Shown in pieces: positions 52,464-61,184 of a stretch of DNA of 64,000 nucleotides (position 1 is the stretch's first letter; each line of letters begins with the position of its first letter). This stretch comes from Paenibacillus sp. XY044 (GTDB taxonomy: Bacteria > Bacillota > Bacilli > Paenibacillales > Paenibacillaceae), in NCBI RefSeq assembly GCF_002257645.1, contig NZ_NQMO01000011.1:62001-126000 (forward strand). Direction: 5' to 3'. The position numbers and the translations under genes are program-made. The notes beneath the pieces are model-generated. The model saw only the letters and a program-made list of their open reading frames with translations, had not been told where the DNA came from and did not search any database.

Positions 52464-53234
52464 ATGATTGAATTCGATCACGTCTCCAAAGTGTACCCCA
52501 ACGGAACGGTCGGGCTTCGCGACATTAATCTGACCATCAAGGAAGGAGAGCTTGTCGTCATCGTCGGCCTTTCCGGTGCGGGCAAGTCCACGTTTTTGCG
52601 CAGCATTAACCGGCTGAACGAAATTTCCTCCGGGGAAATCCGCGTCGGCGGGCAATCCGTCACCCGTGCGGCCGGACGGCAGCTTCGACTGATCCGCCGC
52701 GACATCGGCATGGTGTTCCAAAACTTCAACCTGATCAAGCGCCAAAGCGTTCTCAGCAACGTGCTGTCCGGACGGGTCGGCTACCATTCGACGCTGCGGA
52801 CGATGCTGGGCTGGTTCCCCAAGCCTGATGTCGCCATCGCGCTCGACGCCCTGAACCGCGTCAACATCCGTGAAAAGGCCTACGTCCGAGCCGACCAGCT
52901 GTCCGGAGGTCAGCAGCAGCGTGTCTCGATCGCCCGCGCGCTCGCACAGGAGGCCCAGGTCATTCTGGCGGACGAGCCCGTCGCCTCACTGGACCCGCTC
53001 ACCACCCGCCAGGTCATGGACGATCTGAAGCGGATCAATCGCGAGATGAACATTACGACCGTGATTAACCTGCATTTTATTGACCTGGCGCGGGAGTATG
53101 CGACCCGGATCATCGGCCTGCGCGCCGGCGAGGTCGTCTTCGACGGCACCCCGGAGGAGGCGACGGACGAGGCGCTGGCTGAAATTTACGGGCGGCAGCT
53201 TCTCAAGGACGAGCTGCTGGGAGGCGTGTCATGA
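52464..53234 (+). CDS. phnC: Phosphonate-type ABC importer ATPase
   Basis: A 256-residue ABC ATPase started at ATG 52464 (MIEFDHVSKVYPNG), the usual PhnC beginning. The frame is open 33 codons upstream through the hairpin, which argues against the longer form. It shows Walker A GLSGAGKST, Q-loop MVFQNFNLIKRQSVLSNVL, signature LSGGQQQR and Walker B VILADEPVASLD, all typical of PhnC. It overlaps the first permease gene by four bases (ATGA). Confidence 0.93.
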   Translation: MIEFDHVSKVYPNGTVGLRDINLTIKEGELVVIVGLSGAGKSTFLRSINRLNEISSGEIRVGGQSVTRAAGRQLRLIRRDIGMVFQNFNLIKRQSVLSNVLSGRVGYHSTLRTMLGWFPKPDVAIALDALNRVNIREKAYVRADQLSGGQQQRVSIARALAQEAQVILADEPVASLDPLTTRQVMDDLKRINREMNITTVINLHFIDLAREYATRIIGLRAGEVVFDGTPEEATDEALAEIYGRQLLKDELLGGVS

Positions 53235-54046
53235 AGACGTCGCCTCAGGCAGAGGCGCTGCAGCCTGCCTCGCTTCCCGGAATGGCGCCGCCGCCGAAAT
53301 ACAAGCGATACGCGGGGTGGATCGTCCTGATCGCCATCCTGATCGCCTGCTCGATCCACACCGAGGTCACCCCCTACCAGCTCATTACCGGCTTGCCACA
53401 GATGGGCAGCCTCCTGGCGGAAATGTTCCCGCCGGATTGGAGCTACCTGCCCACCATATGGGGCCCGATGATGGAAACCGTGCAGATCGCCGTGCTCGGC
53501 ACCTCGCTCGGCGGGCTGCTGGCGATTCCGGTGGCGCTGCTGTCCGCGTCCAACCTGCGCGTCAGCCGCTTCGTCTCGCTGCCGGTACGAATGGTGCTGA
53601 ACCTTGTCCGCACCATTCCGGACCTGCTGTTCGCGGCAATTTTCGTCGCCGTGTTCGGCATCGGCCCGTTTGCGGGGATGCTGGCGCTCGTCTTCTTCTC
53701 CTTCGGCATTATCGCAAAACTGACGTTTGAGGCGATCGAAGCGATCGACCCCGGGCCGCTGGAGGCGATGTCTGCCGTGGGCGGAAACCGGATGCAGATC
53801 ATCCGGTATGCCGTCATTCCGCAGGCACTGCCTTATTTTATGTCGTACCTGCTGTATACGTTTGAGGTGAACGTGCGTGCGGCCGCCGTGCTCGGGCTCG
53901 TTGGGGCAGGCGGCATCGGCCTGCTGCTCGACCGCTCCCTCGGCTTGTTCCGGTACGACCGCGCCTGCATCATCATTTTGCTGACACTCGTCATCGTACT
54001 GATCATCGACTACGGCAGTGCGCTGATTCGGAGGAGATTATTATGA
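53231..54046 (+). CDS. phnE: Phosphonate-type ABC importer permease 1
   Basis: A 271-residue PhnE-family permease with about six helices and the coupling block EAMSAVGGNRMQIIRYAVIP followed by the GLVGAGGIGLLLDRSL loop, hallmarks of PhnE. Its start overlaps phnC and its stop overlaps the second permease by four bases, so all are translationally coupled. It forms a heterodimer with the next gene product. Confidence 0.93.
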   Translation: MKTSPQAEALQPASLPGMAPPPKYKRYAGWIVLIAILIACSIHTEVTPYQLITGLPQMGSLLAEMFPPDWSYLPTIWGPMMETVQIAVLGTSLGGLLAIPVALLSASNLRVSRFVSLPVRMVLNLVRTIPDLLFAAIFVAVFGIGPFAGMLALVFFSFGIIAKLTFEAIEAIDPGPLEAMSAVGGNRMQIIRYAVIPQALPYFMSYLLYTFEVNVRAAAVLGLVGAGGIGLLLDRSLGLFRYDRACIIILLTLVIVLIIDYGSALIRRRLL

Positions 54047-54870
54047 ATCATAAGTCATCTTTGCCACCGTCCGGATCACCGGGCACGCCGGGATCGGCGC
54101 TGGGCTCCCGTATCCGATTCGGTGTGATCACGCTGGTGGTGATTGCCGTCTACTGGTGGTCCATTCGGGGGATGCACTTTGAAGGGATTCAAGGGACGGC
54201 TGGTACCGTCTCCAAATCCATCCTGACAGGTTTCCTGCACCCGGACTGGTCCTTTGTTTACATTCCGGACGGGGAGGATCTGCTGCGGGGGCTGCTCGAT
54301 ACGCTCGTCATCTCCGTCCTCGGCACCGTCGTCGCAGCCGTCGTCTGCATTCCTTTCGCTTTCTGGGCTTCCAGCAATATGAGCCGCGGACTCGCGCTAT
54401 CCGGCAGCGGCAAGCTTGTTCTGAGCGTCATCCGGGTGTTCCCGGAGATCATCGTGGCGATTCTGTTCATTAAAGCCGTCGGTCCCGGCTCCTTTGCCGG
54501 CGTCCTGGCCCTGGGCATCCACTCCGTCGGCATGCTGGGCAAGCTCTATTCGGAGACGATCGAGAGCATCGACCGCGGACCGCAGGAAGCCCTGATCGCG
54601 TCCGGGGCAAACCGGCTGCAGGTGCTCCGGTATGCGGTGCTGCCGCAGGTGATCCCGCAGTTCCTCTCCTACTCCCTGTACCGGTTCGAAATCAACATCC
54701 GCTCCGCCACGACCCTCGGTCTGGTCGGCGCCGGGGGCATCGGCACCCCGCTGATTTTCGCGCTGCAGGTGCGCAACTGGAACCGGGTAGGTATCATCCT
54801 GCTGGGTATTATCGTCTTGGTCATCCTGACCGATCTCGTGTCGGGATGGGTACGGAGAAAAATCATCTAA
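54043..54870 (+). CDS. phnE: Phosphonate-type ABC importer permease 2
   Basis: A 275-residue second PhnE-type permease with the coupling block EALIASGANRLQVLRYAVLP and GLVGAGGIGTPLIFALQ. The N-terminal 30 residues are polar, then helices follow. It closes phnD-phnC-phnE-phnE, and a terminator lies 20 bases downstream. No C-P lyase or phosphonatase gene is present here, so the transported phosphorus compound is not determined. Confidence 0.93.
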   Translation: MNHKSSLPPSGSPGTPGSALGSRIRFGVITLVVIAVYWWSIRGMHFEGIQGTAGTVSKSILTGFLHPDWSFVYIPDGEDLLRGLLDTLVISVLGTVVAAVVCIPFAFWASSNMSRGLALSGSGKLVLSVIRVFPEIIVAILFIKAVGPGSFAGVLALGIHSVGMLGKLYSETIESIDRGPQEALIASGANRLQVLRYAVLPQVIPQFLSYSLYRFEINIRSATTLGLVGAGGIGTPLIFALQVRNWNRVGIILLGIIVLVILTDLVSGWVRRKII

Positions 54871-54890
54871 TGGAATTACAGCTCTATCTA

Positions 54891-54937
54891 AAAAGAGACT
54901 GGATCCACGTGGCTCTCCCACAGATCCAGTCTTTTTC
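54891..54937 (+). terminator. Terminator of the phn operon
   Basis: AGACTGGATC (54896-54905) and GATCCAGTCT (54923-54932) pair, flanked by AAAA upstream and TTTTT downstream. It lies about 20 bases after the last permease stop. Confidence 0.9.
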
Positions 54938-55027
54938 CTCTTTTCCTGCCGAGATGCTTTTCCAATCCTCATATGTTACAATAATGGAAATTAAATGTAA
55001 TTTTATCCAAAAAAGGAGCTGACCACC

Positions 55028-55297
55028 ATGGACACCAATCGATCCCGTTCCACCAGTCCGCAAGGAAAGCCCGCAGTTCACGAGTCACAGCCCGCAAGCG
55101 AAACCGCTGCGACCCTCGATCACGAGGGTTATACCGGCGAGCAGCTCAGGAGCATACAAAACATCGAAGGCGGGGGCCCACCTAAACGGGCTAATATGGA
55201 CCAGCTCCCCGCCCCGATCCGGTACTTCGGCTACTTTTTCATGTCCGCCATCGCCCTGTTTGTGGTGATCTCCATCTTAATCAGCATCTTCAAATAA
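55028..55297 (+). CDS. Small single-pass membrane protein, unknown
   Basis: An 89-residue protein; the ATG follows AAAGGAG with good spacing. The first 55 residues are polar and probably unordered (RSRSTSPQGKPAV, ETAATLDHEGYTGEQL), followed by PAPIRYFGYFFM and a C-terminal membrane helix (about 68-87, SAIALFVVISILISIFK). No family was recognised. It is a single gene after the phn terminator. Confidence 0.7.
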   Translation: MDTNRSRSTSPQGKPAVHESQPASETAATLDHEGYTGEQLRSIQNIEGGGPPKRANMDQLPAPIRYFGYFFMSAIALFVVISILISIFK

Positions 55298-55444
55298 CTG
55301 CCGCCAGCCCAGCCGGCGTTCTGATCACATCGCAGCGCAAGCCGCTGCTCAGAGAAATTTCAGCGCGTACCATCGGACAATCTTCGCTGTTTCAAGCGCG
55401 CAGATCGGGCATAGCCGCCGGCTTTTCTGGACGACCCTTTTCCG

Positions 55445-55984
55445 CTAATCCCCTTTGGCCCGGGATACGCTCCGCATCACCATTCCTAAATAAACCGTGA
55501 ATCCATAAGCGAGCAGCATCCCAACCGCATACTGAATTTTTTGTTCCGCAGTCAAACCGCCAAAAAACAGAACCAGGCATAACGTCAATACAACAGCAGC
55601 CATCAAAAACAGATAGAAGGAAAACGAAATAGCCCGGATCACCCGGCGGCCGCGCTGCTGCAAACTTTCGGTGTCGGTAAAAGATTCGGGCCGGTCCACG
55701 TCGTAAGCCTTGCGCCAAATGTACACGCTCGCCATCTTGCCGACCAACTCCCAGCCAAACTGCTCGTACGTCGCCTTGTAATCCCTTTTCGGCGCAGCCT
55801 GCAGATCGTAAACGTACCGGTACTGTTTCGGCTCTCCCCGCCGGAAGGTCATGTGCAGCGAACTCCACTGACGGATTCGATCCACATGCCATCCGCGCCC
55901 GGACATCTGCTCTAGCCAGCGTTCCAACTCCGCGGGTACTACATGCCGATAGGCGGGGAACCAGACACTCTTCGTCTCCTTCAT
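55445..55984 (-). CDS. DUF2812 membrane protein, partner of PadR
   Basis: A 179-residue DUF2812-type protein. The soluble N-terminal part (about 1-105) holds WLEQMSGRGWHVDRI and FGWELVGKMASVYIWRK, and two C-terminal membrane helices lie at about 118-140 and 150-168. DUF2812 genes are commonly found just after PadR-family regulators and have no set function. Its ATG overlaps the padR stop by four bases, so the pair is translationally coupled and probably works together. Confidence 0.85.
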   Translation of the reverse strand: MKETKSVWFPAYRHVVPAELERWLEQMSGRGWHVDRIRQWSSLHMTFRRGEPKQYRYVYDLQAAPKRDYKATYEQFGWELVGKMASVYIWRKAYDVDRPESFTDTESLQQRGRRVIRAISFSFYLFLMAAVVLTLCLVLFFGGLTAEQKIQYAVGMLLAYGFTVYLGMVMRSVSRAKGD

Positions 55985-56298
55985 CGCAATCCCTCCGAAT
56001 TGTTGTACAGCTCGGCAATCCGCTCCGCTTCGATTCTAAGAATCTCCATGCCCAGCTCGCCGATTTGGTAAATTTTCTTCCGGTCTTCTTCTTTGACGGC
56101 TTCGATCAGACGATCTCCGTCCAGCTTGCCCAGACTCTGATAGATCGTTCCCGCACCCAGCGTAATCCGGCCGTTCGTCATTTCCTTCACATGCTGCATA
56201 ATGCCGTAGCCATGGTTCGGTGACTGCAGTGACAACAAAATATAAAACATCGTTTCGCTCATTGGAATATACCGCTTTTTTGCTTTTTCCAAGTCCAT
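55981..56298 (-). CDS. PadR-family regulator (DUF2812-linked)
   Basis: A 105-residue PadR-type winged-helix repressor: TMFYILLSLQSPNHGYGIMQHV at helix one, then TLGAGTIYQSLGKLDGDRLI with the recognition helix, and a C-terminal dimer helix. It lies directly before DUF2812 and behind a promoter that carries a 19-base palindrome in its spacer, so autoregulation of the pair is likely. PadR members often respond to envelope or drug stress. Confidence 0.92.
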   Translation of the reverse strand: MDLEKAKKRYIPMSETMFYILLSLQSPNHGYGIMQHVKEMTNGRITLGAGTIYQSLGKLDGDRLIEAVKEEDRKKIYQIGELGMEILRIEAERIAELYNNSEGLR

Positions 56299-56331
56299 CT
56301 TTCATCCCCTGCCCTGCATCGCGCTCCATAC

Positions 56332-56393
56332 ATCACGTTGTGATACATCACATTGCTATCCATTATATATCACGTCGTGATATAGTGTGTCAA
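56332..56393 (-). promoter_or_regulatory. padR-DUF2812 promoter with two palindromes
   Basis: Minus-strand -35 TTGACA (56388-56393) and a -10 TATATA/TATAAT region (56362-56369) enclose a perfect palindrome, TATATCACGTCGTGATATA (56366-56384). A second, less perfect copy, ATCACGTTGTGAT (56332-56344), lies between the promoter and the start codon. Both are likely PadR sites. Confidence 0.65.
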
Positions 56394-56540
56394 CCACTAG
56401 GCTACTACCGCAAGCAAATGAAAAGCGCCGCACTCATATGTGTGAGCACAGCGCCTCATTGTCAACGTAGTTCGGTTTTCCTCATGACTCCACCGGTTTA
56501 TCGAGTTTAAATTTATCACTGCCGCAACAGCCCAGCTGCC

Positions 56541-57347
56541 TCAAACCAGGTTTTTGCCGTAATAAATCTCGTCCATTTCCAGCGTAATCCGCTCTGTGAT
56601 TTCTTCCTGCTCGCCTTCACTCAGCGAATCCTTTGTATAGCCGAACAAGTAGTTATCCAGGTCGAATTCCCGCAGCTTGCATTTGGTGTGAAAAATATGC
56701 TCCTGGTACACGTTGACATCGATCATGTCGTACATATTCTTGACCTCATCCGGGATGTAATTCTGGATCGAATTGATATCGTGGTCGATGAACAGCTTAT
56801 GGCCGCTAATATCCCGCGTAAATCCACGAACCCGGTAGTCGATAGTCATAATATCCGTGTCAAAGGAATGAATGAGATAGTTCAGTGCCTTCAGTGGGGA
56901 AATCTCGCCGCAGGTCGATACGTCGATGTCGGCCCGGAAGGTACTGATCCCCTCGTCCGGGTGAAACTCCGGATACGTGTGAACGGTAATATGGCTTTTA
57001 TCGAGCGCCATGACGACCGAATCCGGCAGCGGCCCGGGCGATTCGGAATAGGATTCCTGAGGAACCTCCACCACCGGCCCTTCGGAGACGAGAATCGTTA
57101 CGCTCGCCCCTTGCGGTACGTAATCCTGTTTGGCTATATTAAGCACGTGAGCCCCGATAATATCCGATACCGTCTTCAGAATCGTCGTCAGACGCTCCGC
57201 ATTATACTGCTCGTCAATGTATTCCAGGTAAGCCTCGCGCTCTTCTTTTGTCCGTGTAAAGCAGATATCATACATATTAAAGCTGAGCGATTTTGTTAAG
57301 TTGTTAAACCCGTGCAGCTTAACATGTTGCTCCGGTATTTCCTTCAT
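56541..57347 (-). CDS. speD: S-adenosylmethionine decarboxylase proenzyme (E. coli type)
   Basis: A 268-residue SpeD of the longer, E. coli-like class (about 264). The self-cleavage site is Lys117-Ser118 in ALDKSHITVHTYPE; Ser118 becomes the pyruvoyl group. The catalytic-type Cys is in DVSTCGEISPLKALN. It makes decarboxylated SAM, the aminopropyl donor for spermidine. It is a single gene; no speE lies next to it in this window. Confidence 0.95.
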   Translation of the reverse strand: MKEIPEQHVKLHGFNNLTKSLSFNMYDICFTRTKEEREAYLEYIDEQYNAERLTTILKTVSDIIGAHVLNIAKQDYVPQGASVTILVSEGPVVEVPQESYSESPGPLPDSVVMALDKSHITVHTYPEFHPDEGISTFRADIDVSTCGEISPLKALNYLIHSFDTDIMTIDYRVRGFTRDISGHKLFIDHDINSIQNYIPDEVKNMYDMIDVNVYQEHIFHTKCKLREFDLDNYLFGYTKDSLSEGEQEEITERITLEMDEIYYGKNLV

Positions 57348-57971
57348 TGCACATTCACCCCGCTGTCTTCATGTCCACTGCCTAATATTCCCTGATCATG
57401 GTGCATTATCCGTTGGAACGGCAGCTTTTGATTATTACACTTTTTACCCCAATTGGACCATCGGCAAACAAAGCCTAGGGGTGAAGGACCATTCAGACGG
57501 ATGTAAAGCAGCGGGGTGGAATTAGCAGTGATTCATGGGATCGAAATCAATAAAGGAGCGCTCCTTTAGAGAGTCTCCTTTATTGAATCCGCTGAGGGAG
57601 TTTCTTTTGATACAAGTGCATCAGAAAACTCCAAGGCCAGCTTCGCAGCATCGCCTTAAGAACTGCCTGCTTGGGTTGTTGGGGACTCGAGTATTATATT
57701 TACCTTAGATAAAATGCTGTGTTTCGTCTCATTGGAAGGTTTGCTGGATTCATGATGGATGGGTGATGAAGACGTCTGAGGAGCGGAAAAACCTGCGGCG
57801 GAAAATCGAAGAAGCCGTATGATGCCGCCGTGTACCCGCCTTGCGCCGTTTATTGTACCTGCCGTGCACCGTTTACTCGAGGCGGTCCAGGATGGATCGC
57901 TTCCTGCTAGCGTGGGGTTACGTGCCAAATCTATTCGAGTTCCGGATTGCTGCTTTTCTTGTTTTACTATA
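57348..57971. other. Gene-free region with a perfect inverted repeat
   Basis: No reading frame here has a ribosome site or family resemblance. TCAATAAAGGAG (57547-57558) and CTCCTTTATTGA (57575-57586) are perfect 12-base inverted arms with a 16-base loop, which itself starts in a GGAGCGCTCC palindrome. There is no clear T run. The right part (57800-57970) is a mix of short GC-rich steps and may be a decayed tail of the exporter region. Confidence 0.5.
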
Positions 57972-58739
57972 TTACACCCGCTTCTTATACACCCGCATTG
58001 CGAAAAAATACGCTACGAGCAAAATCCCCACACACCACGCAAGAGCGACCCATATATCATTGCCCACCGGCTGACCTGACAGCAGCGCACGGATGGCTTC
58101 CACGATCGCGGTCACCGGCTGGTTTTCCGCAAAGGCGCGAACAACCCGCGGCATCGACTCGGTCGGTACAAACGCCGAACTGATAAACGGAAGGAAGATA
58201 ATCGGGTAGGAAAAGGCGCTTGCTCCATCCACGGATTTGGCGGACAGTCCGGCAATCGCCGCGACCCAAGTCAAGGCTAGCGTAAACAGTGCCAGTATAC
58301 CGGCTACGGCGAGCCATGAAAGGATCCCGGAGGACGAGCGAAAGCCCATAAGGAGTGCGACGAAAATGATTACGACAACAGAAATGGCGTTGGATACCAA
58401 TGAGGTCAGCACATGCCCCCACAGTAAGGTGGAACGTGAAATCGGCATGGAGTGAAACCGCTCGAATATGCCCCGCTGCACATCGATAAACAGCCGGTAA
58501 GCGGTATACGAAATTCCGCTTGCAATCGCAATCAGCAAAATGCCGGGCAACAGGTAATTCACATAGTTATCCGTTCCGGTTTGAATGGCACCTCCGAACA
58601 CATAGACAAACAGCAGCATAAACGCAATCGGCATGATGGTAACCGTGATGATGGTGTCCATGCTGCGGAAAATATGACGCATGGAACGTCCGAGCATAAC
58701 GCCCATATCGCTAAAAAAGTGTTTCTTTATTGCTTCCAT
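57972..58739 (-). CDS. ABC-2 type exporter permease (DrrB-like)
   Basis: A 255-residue ABC-2 permease with six helices: the N-terminal block SMRHIFRSMDTIITVTIMPI, the connector RGIFERFHSMPISRSTLLWG, and the ABC-2 signature area around FLPFISSAFVPTESMP. DrrB-like permeases export drugs or lipids. It begins directly after the ATPase stop (TAA then ATG), the last gene of padR-pentapeptide-ATPase-permease. Confidence 0.9.
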   Translation of the reverse strand: MEAIKKHFFSDMGVMLGRSMRHIFRSMDTIITVTIMPIAFMLLFVYVFGGAIQTGTDNYVNYLLPGILLIAIASGISYTAYRLFIDVQRGIFERFHSMPISRSTLLWGHVLTSLVSNAISVVVIIFVALLMGFRSSSGILSWLAVAGILALFTLALTWVAAIAGLSAKSVDGASAFSYPIIFLPFISSAFVPTESMPRVVRAFAENQPVTAIVEAIRALLSGQPVGNDIWVALAWCVGILLVAYFFAMRVYKKRV

Positions 58740-59501
58740 TTACTTTTCCTCCTTTTTGCCGACGATGGCGAGGAATATCTCCTCTAATGTCGGTTGTTTT
58801 TCAACATACTCTACCTTAGCAGGCGGGAGCAGCTTTTTTAGTTCCTCGAGCGTGCCGCCCGCAATAATCCTGCCCTCATGCAAAATGGCGATTCGATCGG
58901 CAAGCTGCTCAGCCTCCTCCAAATACTGTGTAGTCAGAAATACGGTCGTGCCGCTGTCAGCAAGCTCCTTGACGATTTTCCAAACCTCGATGCGGGACTC
59001 GGGGTCAAGCCCGGTCGTCGGCTCGTCGAGGAAAATGATCTGCGGATTTCCTACAAGGCTCAAGGCGATGTCGAGCCTGCGGCGCATACCGCCCGAATAA
59101 GTAGACGCCTTGCGGTTGGCGGCGTCTGTTAGGCCGAAGCGTTGGAGCATGTTATCCGCCACCTGACGCGGGTTTTTGAGGTATCGCAGTTTGGCAATCA
59201 TCACCAGATTTTCCCGTCCGGTTAATATTTCGTCCACGGCGGCGAATTGCCCGGTCAGGCTGATTGACTGCCGCACATGATCGGGTTTGGACACCACATC
59301 GAACCCGTTGATGGCCGCACTACCGCTGTCTGGTTTGAGCAGCGTGGAGAGGATTCTGACAACCGTGGTCTTGCCCGCTCCATTGGAGCCGAGCAGGGCG
59401 AAAATACTCCCCTGTTCCACCTCCAAATCAACACCCTTTAGGACTTGATGCTGCTTGTAGGATTTTTGCAGCCCTTTGACTTGAATCGACTTGTTTGGCA
59501 T
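58740..59501 (-). CDS. ABC exporter ATPase (DrrA-like, short form)
   Basis: A 253-residue ABC ATPase with Walker A GSNGAGKTT, signature YSGGMRRRLDIA and Walker B IIFLDEPTTGLD. It has the DrrA-type N-terminus (IQVKGLQKSYKQHQVLKGVD) and a short C-terminal part (PTLEEIFLAIVG) in place of the longer DrrA tail (about 300-330 in total). It pairs with the permease encoded next and follows a pentapeptide protein gene. Confidence 0.92.
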   Translation of the reverse strand: MPNKSIQVKGLQKSYKQHQVLKGVDLEVEQGSIFALLGSNGAGKTTVVRILSTLLKPDSGSAAINGFDVVSKPDHVRQSISLTGQFAAVDEILTGRENLVMIAKLRYLKNPRQVADNMLQRFGLTDAANRKASTYSGGMRRRLDIALSLVGNPQIIFLDEPTTGLDPESRIEVWKIVKELADSGTTVFLTTQYLEEAEQLADRIAILHEGRIIAGGTLEELKKLLPPAKVEYVEKQPTLEEIFLAIVGKKEEK

Positions 59502-59517
59502 ATTCCTTTTCCCCCTT

Positions 59518-60381
59518 TTAGATAACCGTAACTTTTGATAAATTTGCCTCTATGCCTTTGAGCGCGGCATAAGTCAACTTATCCATCGTCGCACCGTCAA
59601 AGCAAACGGTTTTGATGGCACGGTAATACTTCTTGGATAACACAGACCCTTGGAAGGACACATTCTTGAGCGTCGCGCCCTTGAACGAAACTTCTTTCAA
59701 TCCGGCTTTGTCGAATTTGACGCCGATGAAGGTTTGGCCGTCAAAACGCAGCCCTGTCAGATCGGAAGATGTGAAGTCCACCCCGTCGAAAACACAGTTT
59801 TCAAAGACGGTTTTACTGAGAGCGGTCATCGTCAGGCTGACGTCGGTCAGCTTTACGCCGGTGAATTTTGCTCCGGCCAGCCACGACTTGCTGAAGCTGG
59901 TTCGCACAAGGATCGATTTATTGAAGCTTGCATTCGCCAGGTCTAGGGTGGACAGGTTGCAGTCGGTCAGGTTTGACCCGTCGAAACGGGCATCCTTCAC
60001 GTCGCTGCTCTTAAATGAGCTGCCGGTCAAGTCCGCGTTCGTGAAGTCGGAGCCTCGCAGCATGCTGGATGTGAATTTTCCCTTGTGAGCGGTAACGCCC
60101 GCAAAGTCGCTTTCTGCCAAGTTGCTCGCGCTGAGGTTTGTCAGTACCTGCCGCTCCAGCGAACGGGATAGGTTAGCCACCTCCAGTACGGTTTGCTCAA
60201 TGTCACCGATGCTGTCAATGGTCATTTCAAAAGCCGTTTCATCGTCCTTGCCCTCGGCTTTCAGTTCACGGAACCGTTCCTGTAAATCGGATTGTAAATC
60301 CGCCTTTAATTCGCTGACGCTCTTCACCCCGTCGTATGGTGCAAAAACCCCGTTCAGATAGTTCGTCAATTTCTCATTCAT
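59518..60381 (-). CDS. Pentapeptide-repeat protein with a permease-prefix-like N-terminus
   Basis: A 287-residue protein. Residues 1-70 form a helical domain like the permease prefix/HAAS domain often found with PadR (NYLNGVFAPYDGVKSVSELK, ETAFEMTIDSIGDIEQ). From about residue 80 to 280 come some 35 pentapeptide units (SNLAESDFAG, GSDFTNADLTGSSF, DGSNLTDCNLS), predicted to fold as a right-handed four-sided helix. MfpA/Qnr pentapeptide proteins mimic DNA and shield gyrase. Here it lies between padR and an ABC exporter, so a self-protection role is possible but unproven. Confidence 0.88.
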   Translation of the reverse strand: MNEKLTNYLNGVFAPYDGVKSVSELKADLQSDLQERFRELKAEGKDDETAFEMTIDSIGDIEQTVLEVANLSRSLERQVLTNLSASNLAESDFAGVTAHKGKFTSSMLRGSDFTNADLTGSSFKSSDVKDARFDGSNLTDCNLSTLDLANASFNKSILVRTSFSKSWLAGAKFTGVKLTDVSLTMTALSKTVFENCVFDGVDFTSSDLTGLRFDGQTFIGVKFDKAGLKEVSFKGATLKNVSFQGSVLSKKYYRAIKTVCFDGATMDKLTYAALKGIEANLSKVTVI

Positions 60382-60395
60382 ACGATCAACTCTCC

Positions 60396-60725
60396 TTATA
60401 ATAAGTTTTCAAGCACGCGCTTTGCGTACTCCCAATTGCTTTTGTTGCGCTCATAAGTGTCCTTGCCCTTCTCGGTCATTCGAAAATACTTGCGCCGTCC
60501 GCCCTGCGATTCATCGCCCCAATACCACTCGATATCACCGTCCCCTTCAAGTCGCCGAACGCTGGAGTACATCGTGGCTTCCTTTAATTCATACTCACCG
60601 CCCGAACGCTCGGCAATCAGCTTAACAATTTCATAGCCGTAGCGGTCCGCTTCGGATAAGAGTCGTAAAATCATCGTGTCGGTATGGCCTCGCAGCAGGT
60701 CGGATGTGATTTTGTTGTCGCTCAT
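60396..60725 (-). CDS. PadR-family regulator of the pentapeptide/ABC operon
   Basis: A 109-residue PadR winged-helix protein: DTMILRLLSEADRYGYEIVKLI, then LKEATMYSSVRRLEGDGDIEWYW with the recognition helix and the wing GGRRKYFRMTEKG. The ATG follows GGAGGTGATT. It is first in padR-pentapeptide-ATPase-permease, which share one strand with short gaps. The promoter carries an AGACA-N8-TGTCT repeat in its spacer, a probable autoregulatory site. Confidence 0.93.
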   Translation of the reverse strand: MSDNKITSDLLRGHTDTMILRLLSEADRYGYEIVKLIAERSGGEYELKEATMYSSVRRLEGDGDIEWYWGDESQGGRRKYFRMTEKGKDTYERNKSNWEYAKRVLENLL

Positions 60726-60745
60726 ACAATCACCTCCATATCTGC

Positions 60746-60774
60746 ATGATAAGACACATTACTTTGTCTGTCAA
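60746..60774 (-). promoter_or_regulatory. Strong promoter of the padR-pentapeptide-ABC operon
   Basis: Minus-strand TTGACA (60769-60774), a 17-base spacer and TATCAT (60746-60751). The inverted repeat AGACA (60752-60756) / TGTCT (60765-60769) fills the spacer and is a likely PadR operator. Confidence 0.7.
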
Positions 60775-60834
60775 GGTAATTTGTTAATAAAAATACTTTT
60801 GTTAAAAAAGTACAAGATTATGCATAACAAAACA

Positions 60835-60880
60835 GCGGCAGTCTAAGACTTTTTTAGTCCTAGTCCGCCGCCGTTTCTTT
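60835..60880 (+). terminator. Long imperfect stem-loop, probable terminator
   Basis: GCGGCAGTCTAAGACT and AGTCCTAGTCCGCCGC pair with small bulges around a T-rich loop, followed by TTTCTTTTC. No gene ending here is seen, so it may serve an older or lost gene, or insulate the divergent units. Confidence 0.5.
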
Positions 60881-61184
60881 TCAGCGTTAGCCTTGAATGA
60901 TGCTTACCGCAAAATGGGCTGCCACCCTATGGTTTTTTCATTGGCGCTGCCGCCCGACAAATATTTTCCGGGAAATGATATGTAAGTCGAAATATATCTG
61001 CCTTTTTCGACCTTGATGAGCTGGTGGAAAGTGAAAACAAATAGCCTGCACGCCCATTGTTTCATGAAGCAATCGCCATTCTATCGAAAACCGAAACGGA
61101 ATATACATTACAAGCCATAGTCTGGAAATCAAGAGACATCCTTGAACACCACTTTCCTTTTAGAGGATCGAGGAGGAGTGTATA
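60881..61184. other. Gene-free region upstream of the PQQ-dehydrogenase-like gene
   Basis: No supported gene or clear regulatory motif was seen, apart from the ribosome site (GAGGAGG) just before the ATG at 61185. Short frames on both strands lack start signals. Confidence 0.5.

Noticed and set aside
57656..57928. A 90-codon minus-strand frame downstream of speD
   Set aside because: Low-complexity Ser/Thr-rich product, no ribosome site and no neighbour relation.
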